Made by a program: the position numbers and the translations under genes
The notes under the pieces: generated by a model
Database searches by the model: none
What the model was told of the DNA's origin: nothing
Seen by the model: only the letters and a program-made list of their open reading frames with translations
Origin: Spirosoma aureum
GTDB taxonomy: Bacteria; Bacteroidota; Bacteroidia; Cytophagales; Spirosomataceae
DNA: 64,000 nucleotides
Direction of reading: 5' to 3'
Assembly: GCF_011604685.1 (NCBI RefSeq)
Contig: NZ_CP050063.1
Span: forward strand, 1,386,501 to 1,450,500
Shown here: piece after piece, positions 1 to 8,232 of the stretch
Layout of the letters: the number at the start of each line of letters is the position of its first letter
Numbering within the stretch: the stretch's first letter is position 1

Positions 1-2
1 AG

Positions 3-2555
3 GAAGCCAGGTTATTCCTGCTACCACCAGGCTATAAAATCGAACCTGTCCTGACCGAACCCGCTATTCAGCAACCGGCAGCCATTTCCTTCGATGGTAA
101 TGGCCGCATGTACGTGCTGGAGCTACGGACCTATATGCTCACGGCTGATTCTAAAGATGAATTGCAGCCGACGAGCCGGATTTCACGCTGGGAGGATAAA
201 AACAACGATGGCGTCTACGAAACCGGAACCGCCTTTGTCGACAACCTGATTTTCCCCCGTTTTGTGCTACCCTACGGCAAAGGCTGCATTCTCACCATGG
301 AATCTGATGCCGATAATGTCTATAAATACACGGATACCAACGGCGATGGCAAAGCCGATAAAAAAGAGTTGTTTACCAACAAATATGGGCGGTCGGGCAA
401 TGTCGAGCACCAGCAGGCTTTTCTGTATTGGGGCATGGACAACTGGCTCTACAGTACCGTCAATGCCTTCCGGGTGCGGGAAACGCCCAACGGCGTCATT
501 CGTGAAAAAACGGGCTTTAACCGGGCTCAATGGGGTATCACTCATGATGATAATGGCAAATTGTGGTTTCAGGGTGGAGCCAGTGGTCTGCCTTCCTATT
601 TTCAGTTTCCGATTCACTATGGCAATTTCGAAGTACCGAATGAATTTGCGAAGGGTTTCGACGTGCCCTGGGGAGCGCCCGTAAAACTGGCTGATATGCA
701 GGGCGGTATGGACGAAGTCCGCCAGCCCGACGGGTCGCTTAACCGGGTGACAGGCGCGGCTGGCAATGACGTGTATCGGGGTGATCGACTCCCCGCCGAC
801 TTGAAGGGACAATATTTTTACGGGGAGCCCGTCGCCCGGATTGTTCGTCAGATCAACCCCATCGTAACCGAGGGACTGACCACACTACACAACGTTTATC
901 AGGATCAGAAATCCGAGTTTCTGCGCTCGACCGATCCGCTGTTCCGGCCCGTTGATATGACCACCGCCCCCGATGGTACACTCTATATCACCGATATGTA
1001 TCACGGCATCATTCAGGAGGGGCAGTGGACTCAGAAAGGAACCTATCTGCGGACAAAAATCGAGCAGTATCAGCTGGATAAAGTGGTTGGGCTGGGCCGA
1101 ATCTGGCGCATCACCTACGAGGGCAAAGAGCGTGATAAGACTCGTCCGGCTATGTATGCTGAAAAATCGGCCGATCTGGTGAAGCATCTGACGCATCCCA
1201 ACGGGTGGTGGCGCGATATGGCCCAGCAGGTACTGGTTCAGCGCAACGATCTGTCGGTCGTGCCGCAGTTGACTACAATGGCACTCACCAGCAAAAACTC
1301 ACCAGCACGGACCCACGCCCTCTGGACACTGGAAGGGCTCGGCGCATTGAAAACGAGCGTCGCGCAAAAAATGCTGAAAGACGCCAGCCCACAACTACGC
1401 ATTCAGGCACTTCGCACGGGTGAAAGTCTCTATAAAGCGGGTGACAAAACGTTGGAAGGGGATTTTAAACAGGCATTGGCCGATCCCAGCACCGACGTTC
1501 AGATTCAGGCCATGTTGACGGCCAAATTTTTGAAACTACCCGGATTGGAAGAGGGCATCAAAGCGGCCATGGCTAGTAGTAAAGCCGCAGGGGTTAAACT
1601 GGTTGGCGAACAAATCCTGACGCCACCCAAACAGCGGAATATGGGGCCGTTTGGTGCACCGGAACTGAGCGCGAACCAGAAGGCGCAGGTGGAGCGCGGA
1701 TCTTTGATTTATAACGAATTGTGTTCGCAATGTCACGGCAACAATGGCATGGGAACCCCCGCCGGAAATGGCCGGTTGCTGGCTCCTGCGCTGGCAGGGT
1801 CGCAACACATGCAGGCGCACCCAGATTATGCCATACGCGTTGTTCTGCATGGGCTGGAAGGTCCTATTGAAGGCAAAACATACGCTGGTGGCCTGATGGC
1901 GAGCATGAAAGAACAGTCAGACGAGTGGGTCGCTGATGTGCTTTCTTACATACGAAATGGATTGTCAAACGATGCGTCGTTGATTTCACCGCAACAGGTG
2001 GCGCGGGTTCGCCATAAAACGGCGGATCAAAAAGGGTCGTATCAGTACGCTCACCTGTCGAAATTGATTCCTTATGAACTGCAGCCACAGACTTTACAGG
2101 TTACCGCCAGCCACACGGCCTCTACCCGGATCGGCGGTAATGTGTCGCCTGCAAGTGCTTTTACCTACGAGGGCTGGTCAACGGGTAAGCGTCAGGAAAA
2201 GGGTATGTGGTATCAGCTGGAATTTCCCAAAGAGGTAAGTTTAGCCGAATTACGATTTACCGCATCGCAAACCATTAAAAAGGGCTGGAAGCCAACACCT
2301 GGTCAACCCATGGCATCGATGACGATACCGTTTATTCAAAACTACCCCCGAGCCTTTGTCCTTCTGGTGTCTTCCGATGGCCAAACCTGGCATGAAATCC
2401 AGCCCGAAACGAAAGGTGTTTCGGGAGATAATATCATTTCGCTGAATGGGACTAAGGCCAAATTTCTGAAGATGCAACTGAGCGAGAATTTAGCCGACGA
2501 TGGTGATGATATTCCATGGTCAATGAGTCAACTAAAAGTATTTGCCCAGGAATAA
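3..2555 (+). CDS. PVC-type heme-binding CxxCH dehydrogenase-like protein, 5' end outside window
   Basis: The reading frame is open from base 3, so the gene starts upstream of the window; the first internal ATG at 108 is not the true start. About 850 residues are visible. The N-terminal half resembles the membrane-bound dehydrogenase or glucose-sorbosone-type beta-propeller, with aspartate-rich turns (DKNNDG, DTNGDG) that look like Ca-binding loops. A HEAT-like helical stretch follows. A cytochrome c domain carries the heme motif CSQCH at bases 1722-1736, and the C-terminus resembles an F5/8 type C (discoidin) beta-sandwich. Proteins of this layout are usually exported and thought to oxidise sugars, passing electrons to heme; the substrate is unknown. 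It is followed 47 bases later by a Tat-exported sugar epimerase, probably in the same transcript. Confidence 0.8.
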   Translation, partial: EARLFLLPPGYKIEPVLTEPAIQQPAAISFDGNGRMYVLELRTYMLTADSKDELQPTSRISRWEDKNNDGVYETGTAFVDNLIFPRFVLPYGKGCILTMESDADNVYKYTDTNGDGKADKKELFTNKYGRSGNVEHQQAFLYWGMDNWLYSTVNAFRVRETPNGVIREKTGFNRAQWGITHDDNGKLWFQGGASGLPSYFQFPIHYGNFEVPNEFAKGFDVPWGAPVKLADMQGGMDEVRQPDGSLNRVTGAAGNDVYRGDRLPADLKGQYFYGEPVARIVRQINPIVTEGLTTLHNVYQDQKSEFLRSTDPLFRPVDMTTAPDGTLYITDMYHGIIQEGQWTQKGTYLRTKIEQYQLDKVVGLGRIWRITYEGKERDKTRPAMYAEKSADLVKHLTHPNGWWRDMAQQVLVQRNDLSVVPQLTTMALTSKNSPARTHALWTLEGLGALKTSVAQKMLKDASPQLRIQALRTGESLYKAGDKTLEGDFKQALADPSTDVQIQAMLTAKFLKLPGLEEGIKAAMASSKAAGVKLVGEQILTPPKQRNMGPFGAPELSANQKAQVERGSLIYNELCSQCHGNNGMGTPAGNGRLLAPALAGSQHMQAHPDYAIRVVLHGLEGPIEGKTYAGGLMASMKEQSDEWVADVLSYIRNGLSNDASLISPQQVARVRHKTADQKGSYQYAHLSKLIPYELQPQTLQVTASHTASTRIGGNVSPASAFTYEGWSTGKRQEKGMWYQLEFPKEVSLAELRFTASQTIKKGWKPTPGQPMASMTIPFIQNYPRAFVLLVSSDGQTWHEIQPETKGVSGDNIISLNGTKAKFLKMQLSENLADDGDDIPWSMSQLKVFAQE

Positions 2556-2602
2556 ATGCTTTATACGCTTGGAGTTTAATCAATTCGATAGCCTTGAAAA
2601 TC

Positions 2603-3643
2603 ATGAAAAACCAACCAACACGCCGTCAGTTTTTGGGAGCTACGGCAGCTCTCGTTGCGGGGACTGTCGCAGGCAGCCATAAACTTTTTGGCGCTCCTGC
2701 TCTAATCCGTAGTTTGGGTGATAAGCCCAATTCGCTGATCGATGGCGTACAGATTGGCGTCATCACCTACTCGTTTCGGGACATGCCCGACCAAAGCGCC
2801 GAAGCCACTCTGAACTATGTATTGGATTCTGGGATCAGCGCTATTGAATTGATGGGTGGGCCTGCCGAATCGTTTGCCGGTGCTCCGAAAAATACGGTTA
2901 ATATGCAGGCTGTTTTCCCTTTGATGCGAAAGCGACGGGAGAAGCAGGAACTTACCGAAGACGAAAAGAAACAACTGGCCGATGCCGATGCCCAAATGAA
3001 AGCGTATCGGGAGGAGGTGGCCAAATGGCGACTATCGGTGCCTATGGATAAGTTCGAGCAGGTCCGTAAGATGTACAATCAGGCAGGCGTAAAAATTTAT
3101 GGATTTAAGCCTGATACGTTTGGTGTACAAAATTCGGACGCCGAAATAGAATATGGTTTAAAGGCGGCTAAACTGCTGGGTGCCAATCAGGTCACGGTAG
3201 AACATCCGGGCAACGATGCGCATACGCTTAAATTAGGAACGATGGCTCATAAACAGGGTTTACGAGTAGGTTATCATGGACATGAGCAGCAAACACCCAC
3301 TTTCTGGGATACCGCCCTTGCTCAATCGCCGGGTAATGCCATTAATTTCGATTTAGGCCATTACGTAGCCGCCGGGAATCCCGATCCATTGGTCTTCCTG
3401 AAGCAAAAGCATGATCGAATTGCCAGTATGCACATCAAGGATCGCCAAACGGCCGACCACGGCAAGGGCAATTTACCGTGGGGACAAGGCGATACGCCCT
3501 TACTCCAGGTATTGAAACTGATGCGTGATCAGAAATATAATTTCCCGGCTACGGTCGAATTGGAATACAAAGTACCGGAAGGATCTAATGCCGTAGCTGA
3601 AGTAAAGAAATGCGTGAATTTCTGTCGGAATGCACTGAGTTAG
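2603..3643 (+). CDS. Tat-exported sugar phosphate isomerase/epimerase (TIM barrel)
   Basis: 346 residues. I chose the ATG at 2603 over an upstream ATG at 2516 because the protein then starts with a clean twin-arginine signal (MKNQPTRRQFLG, then an alanine-rich hydrophobic core and GAPALI) and no longer overlaps the previous gene. The mature part is an AP-endonuclease-2-like TIM barrel of the sugar isomerase/epimerase family: see VEHPG, GYHGHEQ, NFDLGHY and SMHIKDR, which supply the usual His/Glu/Asp metal ligands. Such exported members often sit with Gfo/Idh/MocA oxidoreductases and PVC-type cytochromes, as here. Substrate unknown; a role on keto-sugars is inference from context. Confidence 0.85.
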   Translation: MKNQPTRRQFLGATAALVAGTVAGSHKLFGAPALIRSLGDKPNSLIDGVQIGVITYSFRDMPDQSAEATLNYVLDSGISAIELMGGPAESFAGAPKNTVNMQAVFPLMRKRREKQELTEDEKKQLADADAQMKAYREEVAKWRLSVPMDKFEQVRKMYNQAGVKIYGFKPDTFGVQNSDAEIEYGLKAAKLLGANQVTVEHPGNDAHTLKLGTMAHKQGLRVGYHGHEQQTPTFWDTALAQSPGNAINFDLGHYVAAGNPDPLVFLKQKHDRIASMHIKDRQTADHGKGNLPWGQGDTPLLQVLKLMRDQKYNFPATVELEYKVPEGSNAVAEVKKCVNFCRNALS

Positions 3644-3774
3644 GCGGTAGGTGCGCGTACCTAACGAACAAAATACCCTGTTTTTGGTTACAATATCGAG
3701 CGATTTTCCATCAGGGGCGTGAGCACAGATGGATGTTGCGCTGTGAGAACATATTGAGAGAATATGTCTGAGCG

Positions 3775-3809
3775 AAAACCCCGGCGATACGATTTCTCCG
3801 GGGTTTTTT
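3775..3809 (+). terminator. Rho-independent terminator after the epimerase gene
   Basis: AAAACCCCGG and CCGGGGTTTT form a strong stem around a 13-base loop, followed by a T-run. It lies between convergent genes and can serve the + strand epimerase gene. The rest of 3644-3774 holds only a small ACATATT/AATATGT inverted repeat (about 3749-3767). Confidence 0.75.
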
Positions 3810-3821
3810 GTTGAGCTGCAG

Positions 3822-4196
3822 CTACAAAAAGAGCTTGAAATGTTTCTCCGTTAAAAGCAGACAAAGCGATAAAATGCAGGCGATTAAAGCATTATAAAAA
3901 TGCTTGTATTCCGAATGTGCAAAATGGGCGATGAGCGCTCCTACAGCAAATGGGAATAAAAACAATACGGCTGCATTCTTGATCTGGTGATTCCAGACAC
4001 CAGCAAGCAACCCTACTACACCAATTGTTTCGGCAATGCCAATCCAGATTGTCCAGGTTTTATCAAAGCCAAGCGATAACATACTCGTCATCATTTTGGG
4101 CTTTTGAAGAACTTTAAAAAGCCCGGCGTATCCAAATAGATACAGGTAATAGGAGTAGCATAGCCAGTGAACGACACTCGTAATTTTTTCCATCAT
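3822..4196 (-). CDS. DoxX-like small membrane protein
   Basis: 124 residues from the ATG at 4196; a TTG five codons upstream (4211) would also be in frame but is less likely. Four hydrophobic segments are visible (around LCYSYYLYLFGYAGLF, IWIGIAETIGVVGLLAG, AVLFLFPFAVGALIA and the C-terminal ALIACILSLCLLL), which matches the four-helix DoxX/DoxX-like family. Function of these small quinone-pathway-like membrane proteins is often unclear. It is transcribed divergently from an HxlR regulator, a common pairing, so it is probably the regulator's target. Confidence 0.75.
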   Translation of the reverse strand: MMEKITSVVHWLCYSYYLYLFGYAGLFKVLQKPKMMTSMLSLGFDKTWTIWIGIAETIGVVGLLAGVWNHQIKNAAVLFLFPFAVGALIAHFAHSEYKHFYNALIACILSLCLLLTEKHFKLFL

Positions 4197-4243
4197 CTTT
4201 TTTGATGACAAAAGTATTGGTCTACTTTACGAAGAACAATGTA

Positions 4244-4259
4244 CATACAGAATTGTATG
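4244..4259. promoter_or_regulatory. Candidate HxlR operator
   Basis: CATACA GAAT TGTATG is a perfect 6-bp inverted repeat with a 4-base spacer, centred in the 85-base divergent gap between the DoxX-like gene and the HxlR gene. HxlR-family winged-helix dimers bind short dyads like this next to their own promoters. Assignment is by position and symmetry only. Confidence 0.45.
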
Positions 4260-4281
4260 ATACTGATAAAAAAAGCAGTAT

Positions 4282-4644
4282 ATGCACAAAGAAACGTCCA
4301 CAAATGCCCTGAACAGGAAGAGCTTGAATGAAGAATGTGGGATGGCCTATACGTTAGCCGTCATTGGCGGACGATGGAAATTAAGCATCCTTGGCTTTTT
4401 GATGAACGGTGAAAAACTCAGATATAATGAAATCCGAAGAAAGCTTGTGGGGGTGTCTGAGCGAATGCTGATCACACAGCTCAAAGAGCTAGAGCGTGAC
4501 GGTTTGATTGAAAGAACGGTTTACGCTGATGTCCCTCCCAAAGTAGACTATCAATTGACAGATCTAGGGAATTCGTTGCGGGAAATCCTGAACGCCATGG
4601 CTTACTGGGGTGACATACATCGTGAGAAACAGCAGGAGGAATGA
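4282..4644 (+). CDS. HxlR-family winged-helix transcriptional regulator
   Basis: 120 residues. The family signature is clear: an N-terminal conserved cysteine (Cys19 in NEECGMAYTLAVIGGRWK), the helix-turn-helix around LRYNEIRRKLVGVSERML, and the wing LIERTVYADVPPKVDYQLT. HxlR/YodB-type regulators use the conserved cysteine to sense quinones, aldehydes or other electrophiles. The divergent DoxX-like gene is the likely target. Ordinary length for the family and no sign of damage. Confidence 0.9.
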   Translation: MHKETSTNALNRKSLNEECGMAYTLAVIGGRWKLSILGFLMNGEKLRYNEIRRKLVGVSERMLITQLKELERDGLIERTVYADVPPKVDYQLTDLGNSLREILNAMAYWGDIHREKQQEE

Positions 4645-4664
4645 GCTGATGGGATTTACCTGGC

Positions 4665-5696
4665 TCAGTGCTGTTCCCTAATCTTCAGAGATGACTCCCG
4701 TATAAGTAATTCCGAATGTAAAATAATGGTATTGGTCGTTAGAATATCCATTGCACCATTCAAATGATTGATCAGGCTCTGGGCTGCTACTTCGCCCATT
4801 TTTTCGCCGGGGTAGTTGATCGTTGTCAGATTGGGTTCAATAACTGTTGATACAGGGTCATTGTTAAAGCCCACAACGGCGATGTCGGCAGGAATCGAAA
4901 ATCCAGCGTGTTTTAGGACACTCATACAACTCACCGCGCAGAAATCATTGGTCACAAAAAGGCCATCAGGCCGTATTTTCATTGCCTGAATACGCCGGGC
5001 AGCTTCTGCTCCCGCTTCCTGACTTAAATCAGTTACCATAACCAAGTCTTCGTCATAGGGTAAATTATACTCAAGCAAGGCCAATCGATAGCCTTTGAGC
5101 CGGTCAGCGTAAACATTCCGTTTCAGATTGCCGGTTACGTGCATAATCCGCTGGCATCCCTGTTCGATCAAATGAGCAGTAGCTTCATAACCTGCTTTGG
5201 TATTATCGATAACTATACTGGTTCCCTGTTTATGCTCGAGTACGCGGTCAAAAAATAGCAGCGGAATTCCTTTGTTTACAAACGAATCAAAGTGGTCTGC
5301 TTTGTCTGTGTCGTAGGCGACAGATACCAACAACCCATCGACCCGGCTGTTGAACATCGTTTTTGCATTCGCGATTTCTTTTTTGACTGACTCCAGTGAT
5401 TGGCTGATAATCAGATTATAAGATGATTTGTTTGCTACCTTTTCCATGCCAGCCAGCACAGTCGACATGAAGTTACTATTCAGCCGGGGCACGATAACAC
5501 CAATCGTATTGGTTCGCTGACGTCGCAAATTACTGGCAAACGTATTCGATCGATAACCCATCTCCTTGGCTGTTGCAGCAATCATGCTTTTTGTATTGCT
5601 GTTGATGGCGGGGTGGTCGTTCAACGCTCGGCTAACCGTGGCGGGGGATAGATTCAACAGTTTCGCGATGTCGTATATAGTCGTTTCTTTTTCCAT
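4665..5696 (-). CDS. LacI-family transcriptional regulator of the glucuronate block
   Basis: 343 residues from the ATG at 5696. The frame extends 30 codons further upstream, but LacI proteins begin just before the helix-turn-helix, and the chosen start gives MEKETTIYDIAKLLNLSPA. The DNA-binding part (TIYDIAKLLNLSPATVSRAL) is followed by the hinge and a periplasmic-binding-like effector domain (TIGVIVPRLNSNFM onward, VDGLLVSVAYD, PLLFFDRV). It is divergent from a GH35-like gene. A perfect-centre operator lies 67 bases upstream of its own start and two more lie near the downstream genes, so it probably represses itself and the sugar genes until an inducer binds. Inducer unknown. Confidence 0.9.
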   Translation of the reverse strand: MEKETTIYDIAKLLNLSPATVSRALNDHPAINSNTKSMIAATAKEMGYRSNTFASNLRRQRTNTIGVIVPRLNSNFMSTVLAGMEKVANKSSYNLIISQSLESVKKEIANAKTMFNSRVDGLLVSVAYDTDKADHFDSFVNKGIPLLFFDRVLEHKQGTSIVIDNTKAGYEATAHLIEQGCQRIMHVTGNLKRNVYADRLKGYRLALLEYNLPYDEDLVMVTDLSQEAGAEAARRIQAMKIRPDGLFVTNDFCAVSCMSVLKHAGFSIPADIAVVGFNNDPVSTVIEPNLTTINYPGEKMGEVAAQSLINHLNGAMDILTTNTIILHSELLIRESSLKIREQH

Positions 5697-5762
5697 AAAC
5701 AGAATGGCCGCTGGGGCTGGATTATCAAAGTAACGCAAAATCTCTTTTTGCTCAATTTTATT

Positions 5763-5774
5763 GCAATCGGTTGC
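5763..5774. promoter_or_regulatory. LacI-type operator, copy 1 (autoregulatory)
   Basis: GCAATCGGTTGC is a near-palindrome with the central CG typical of LacI-family operators (half-site GCAA). It lies 67 bases upstream of the lacI start on the minus strand, in a position suited to autorepression. The same 12-mer recurs at 6024 and, with one change, at 8149. Confidence 0.65.
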
Positions 5775-6023
5775 TTTTAAATACAATCAGGCGGGTAAAT
5801 GGCCGGAAAAATTGACAATCTATGATTATTGTACTGACTTTCAGTTGATTAATAAATAGCTGTAAACTTTTATCTCACTACTACTATCCGCTTTTCACCA
5901 AGCGAAGCAAAAGTAAAGAAATTATTCTGATATCTTTATTGCAATAATTTATGTAAAAAATACTGAAAATTGAAAAATGTGCACGTTATAGATGTTAAAT
6001 TTAATTAATTAAAAAAATACTTT

Positions 6024-6035
6024 GCAATCGGTTGC
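6024..6035. promoter_or_regulatory. LacI-type operator, copy 2 (before GH35-like gene)
   Basis: Identical 12-mer to the site at 5763, here extended to TTGCAATCGGTTGCAA (6022-6037), symmetric except at the two positions flanking the CG. It overlaps a TACTTTG promoter-like element about 300 bases before the GH35-like start, which suggests a long 5' leader. Confidence 0.7.
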
Positions 6036-6338
6036 AATTGTAAAAATTAGCAGGAACTTTATAGTCAAAATGGGAGGATAGGAAAACTAATACATGAAAA
6101 AATTCAATCCGCCAGAAAGCATAGCCTCTGCATACAACCTGAGGTTTTCAGCGTAACGAAAAGGATCAACCAATACACCCAATTGATGAATTATAAGACG
6201 TCTACCCAAACGATACGTAGCTGTTTTACTGACCGACGTTTGTGTGACCAGTCTGATAAGACCCGGTACATGAATTCCCGAAAGATTATGCATCTTGGCC
6301 AATGCTTTCGGAAAACGTGTACAAATTCTATCAATCGA

Positions 6339-7964
6339 ATGATTCGTTGCTACTGCCAGATTCTCCTGTTTTTTGTGGCGTTTTCGGCCACTGCGCAATC
6401 GCCTGCTAACCTGCCCCATCTTCAGAAACAGGGCAATGCTACACAGCTAATCGTGGCGGGTAAACCGTTTCTGATGCTCGGTGGTGAATTAGGGAATTCC
6501 AGTGCATCGGACATGTCCTATATGAAATCCGTTTGGCCTAAACTGCAACAAATGCACGTAAACACGGTTTTAACGCCGGTTTATTGGGAATTACTGGAGC
6601 CTAAGGAGGGTAAGTTCGACTTTACACTGGTCGATGAACTGATTAGGGATGCCCGCGCTCATCAGATCAAACTGGTGCTCTTATGGTTTGGCAGCTGGAA
6701 AAACAGCATGTCCTGTTATGTTCCCGATTGGGTGAAAACCGACACGAAACGCTTCCCAAGAGCACAAAACAAAGCGGGACAAGGTCAGGAAATTCTGACA
6801 CCCTTCGATAAAAACAATCTGGATGCCGATGTAAAAGCCTTCAGTGCGCTCATGCGGCACATTCGTGATACCGACGAGCGGCAGCAAACGGTTATCATGA
6901 TTCAGGTCGAAAACGAGATCGGAATGCTGCCCGATGCCCGTGACCATTCGCCCGTTGCCAATGAAGCCTTTCGGCAATTAGTACCTAAAACGCTGCTTCA
7001 GTACTTACAAACGAATAAAACTACGCTGGCTCCCGCTGTGCTGGAAGCCTGGAAAAATGCTGGTTATAAAACCAGTGGAAGCTGGGACGACGTTTTTGGT
7101 AAAAGTCTGGCAACCGATGAAATCTTCATTGCCTGGCATTTTGCGCAGTATGCCAACCGAGTGACTGAAGCAGGGAAAGCGATTTATGCACTGCCCATGT
7201 TTGTTAATGCAGCTCTGAATCGTCCGAATGTCAAACCGGGCGATTACCCCAGTGGTGGGCCGCTTCCGCACATCATCGACATCTGGAAAGCTGGTGCGCC
7301 CGCCCTCGATTTTCTCTCCCCTGACTTCTATAACCCGGATTTCAAACACTGGAACGACCTCTATAAGCGTCAGGATAACCCGCTATTTATTCCAGAAATA
7401 AAGTTTGAGCCGTCTGTGGCCCCCAAAGCTTTCTATACCCTTGGTCATTATGATGGGATGGGTTTTTCGCCATTTTCGATTGAATCAACGGATAAACCCG
7501 GGGAGGAACCTCTTGCAAAAAGCTATTCGGTACTCGATCAGCTAAGTCCGGTTATTCTGGCCAGTCAGGGTAAGCGTCTGATGGATGGGTTTCTGTTCGA
7601 TAAAAAGACGACTACCGATACGGTTCGGCTGGGAGACTATACTTTTTTGGTAAAGCATGATTATACATTGGGCTGGTCGCCAAAAGCCAAAGATGAGGAG
7701 TGGCCAATGACGGGTGGGCTGATCATTCAAACTGCCCCCGATGAATTTACGGTAGCAGGAACCGGTGTGGTTATCACGTTTTCGTCTGATAAGCCCGAAG
7801 CGCCCATTGCGGGTATTGTTCGGGTCGATGAGGGGAAATACGTTGATGGAAAATGGCAACCGGGACGACGCTTGAATGGCGATCAGGACCACCAGGGGCG
7901 GCATGTGCGCATTCCGGTAGGTGAATATGGAATCCAGAAAGTGAAGCTGTACCGGTATAGATAA
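6339..7964 (+). CDS. Secreted GH35-like beta-galactosidase (DUF5597 type)
   Basis: 541 residues from the ATG at 6339, chosen because it directly precedes a signal peptide (MIRCYCQILLFFVAFSATAQ) while earlier in-frame ATGs add 52 basic residues. The TIM-barrel catalytic domain carries an acid/base motif IQVENEIG (Glu193) and a likely nucleophile in FIPEIKFE (Glu353), as in clan GH-A families GH35/GH42. A C-terminal beta domain follows (about residues 420-541). Export is to periplasm or outside. It is the first gene downstream of the LacI operator region and presumably trims galactose or a related sugar from a hemicellulose side chain; exact substrate not readable. Confidence 0.8.
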   Translation: MIRCYCQILLFFVAFSATAQSPANLPHLQKQGNATQLIVAGKPFLMLGGELGNSSASDMSYMKSVWPKLQQMHVNTVLTPVYWELLEPKEGKFDFTLVDELIRDARAHQIKLVLLWFGSWKNSMSCYVPDWVKTDTKRFPRAQNKAGQGQEILTPFDKNNLDADVKAFSALMRHIRDTDERQQTVIMIQVENEIGMLPDARDHSPVANEAFRQLVPKTLLQYLQTNKTTLAPAVLEAWKNAGYKTSGSWDDVFGKSLATDEIFIAWHFAQYANRVTEAGKAIYALPMFVNAALNRPNVKPGDYPSGGPLPHIIDIWKAGAPALDFLSPDFYNPDFKHWNDLYKRQDNPLFIPEIKFEPSVAPKAFYTLGHYDGMGFSPFSIESTDKPGEEPLAKSYSVLDQLSPVILASQGKRLMDGFLFDKKTTTDTVRLGDYTFLVKHDYTLGWSPKAKDEEWPMTGGLIIQTAPDEFTVAGTGVVITFSSDKPEAPIAGIVRVDEGKYVDGKWQPGRRLNGDQDHQGRHVRIPVGEYGIQKVKLYRYR

Positions 7965-8148
7965 ATGGTCAGGCATGGACTGCCTGTTTTTGGGATGAGC
8001 ACCTCAACCGTAACTAATGAGTCAATACCCAATTTAAACTGTCCTTTTTGTTCATTATACATGGTAAGTAATACACCCTTCTGTCGGTGGGTGGGAGGGT
8101 TGTTTTTAGGTGATTTGGTAGGAGGTTCATTTCCTTCGCTGCAAAAAT

Positions 8149-8160
8149 TCAATCGGTTGC
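8149..8160. promoter_or_regulatory. LacI-type operator, copy 3 (before RraA-like gene)
   Basis: TCAATCGGTTGC differs by one base from the operators at 5763 and 6024 and is followed by AA as in copy 2. It lies 73 bases before the RraA-like start, in the 268-base gap after the GH35-like gene. The remainder of that gap shows nothing convincing; the 80-codon open frame there is probably not a gene. Confidence 0.6.
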
Positions 8161-8232
8161 AAAGGGTAGAAGCCTACACTAAAGTCCTTATGCTGAGCAA
8201 ATACTAAACCTCTTAATTCTGTATAGTTTGTT

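Larger units (their letters stand above)
5697..6338. other. Divergent regulatory region, lacI / GH35-like gene
   Basis: A 642-base AT-rich region with no convincing coding sequence. It contains two copies of the GCAATCGGTTGC operator (5763 and 6024) and a perfect TTATTGCAATAA palindrome at 5936-5947 that lacks the central CG. A TACTTTG element resembling a Bacteroidota -7 box runs into the second operator, which would allow repression by occlusion. The open frame before 6339 reads as low-complexity basic sequence and is probably untranslated. Confidence 0.6.

Noticed and set aside
7965..8207. 80-codon open frame after the GH35-like gene
   Set aside because: No signal, domain or ribosome-binding site, and it runs through the LacI operator at 8149.
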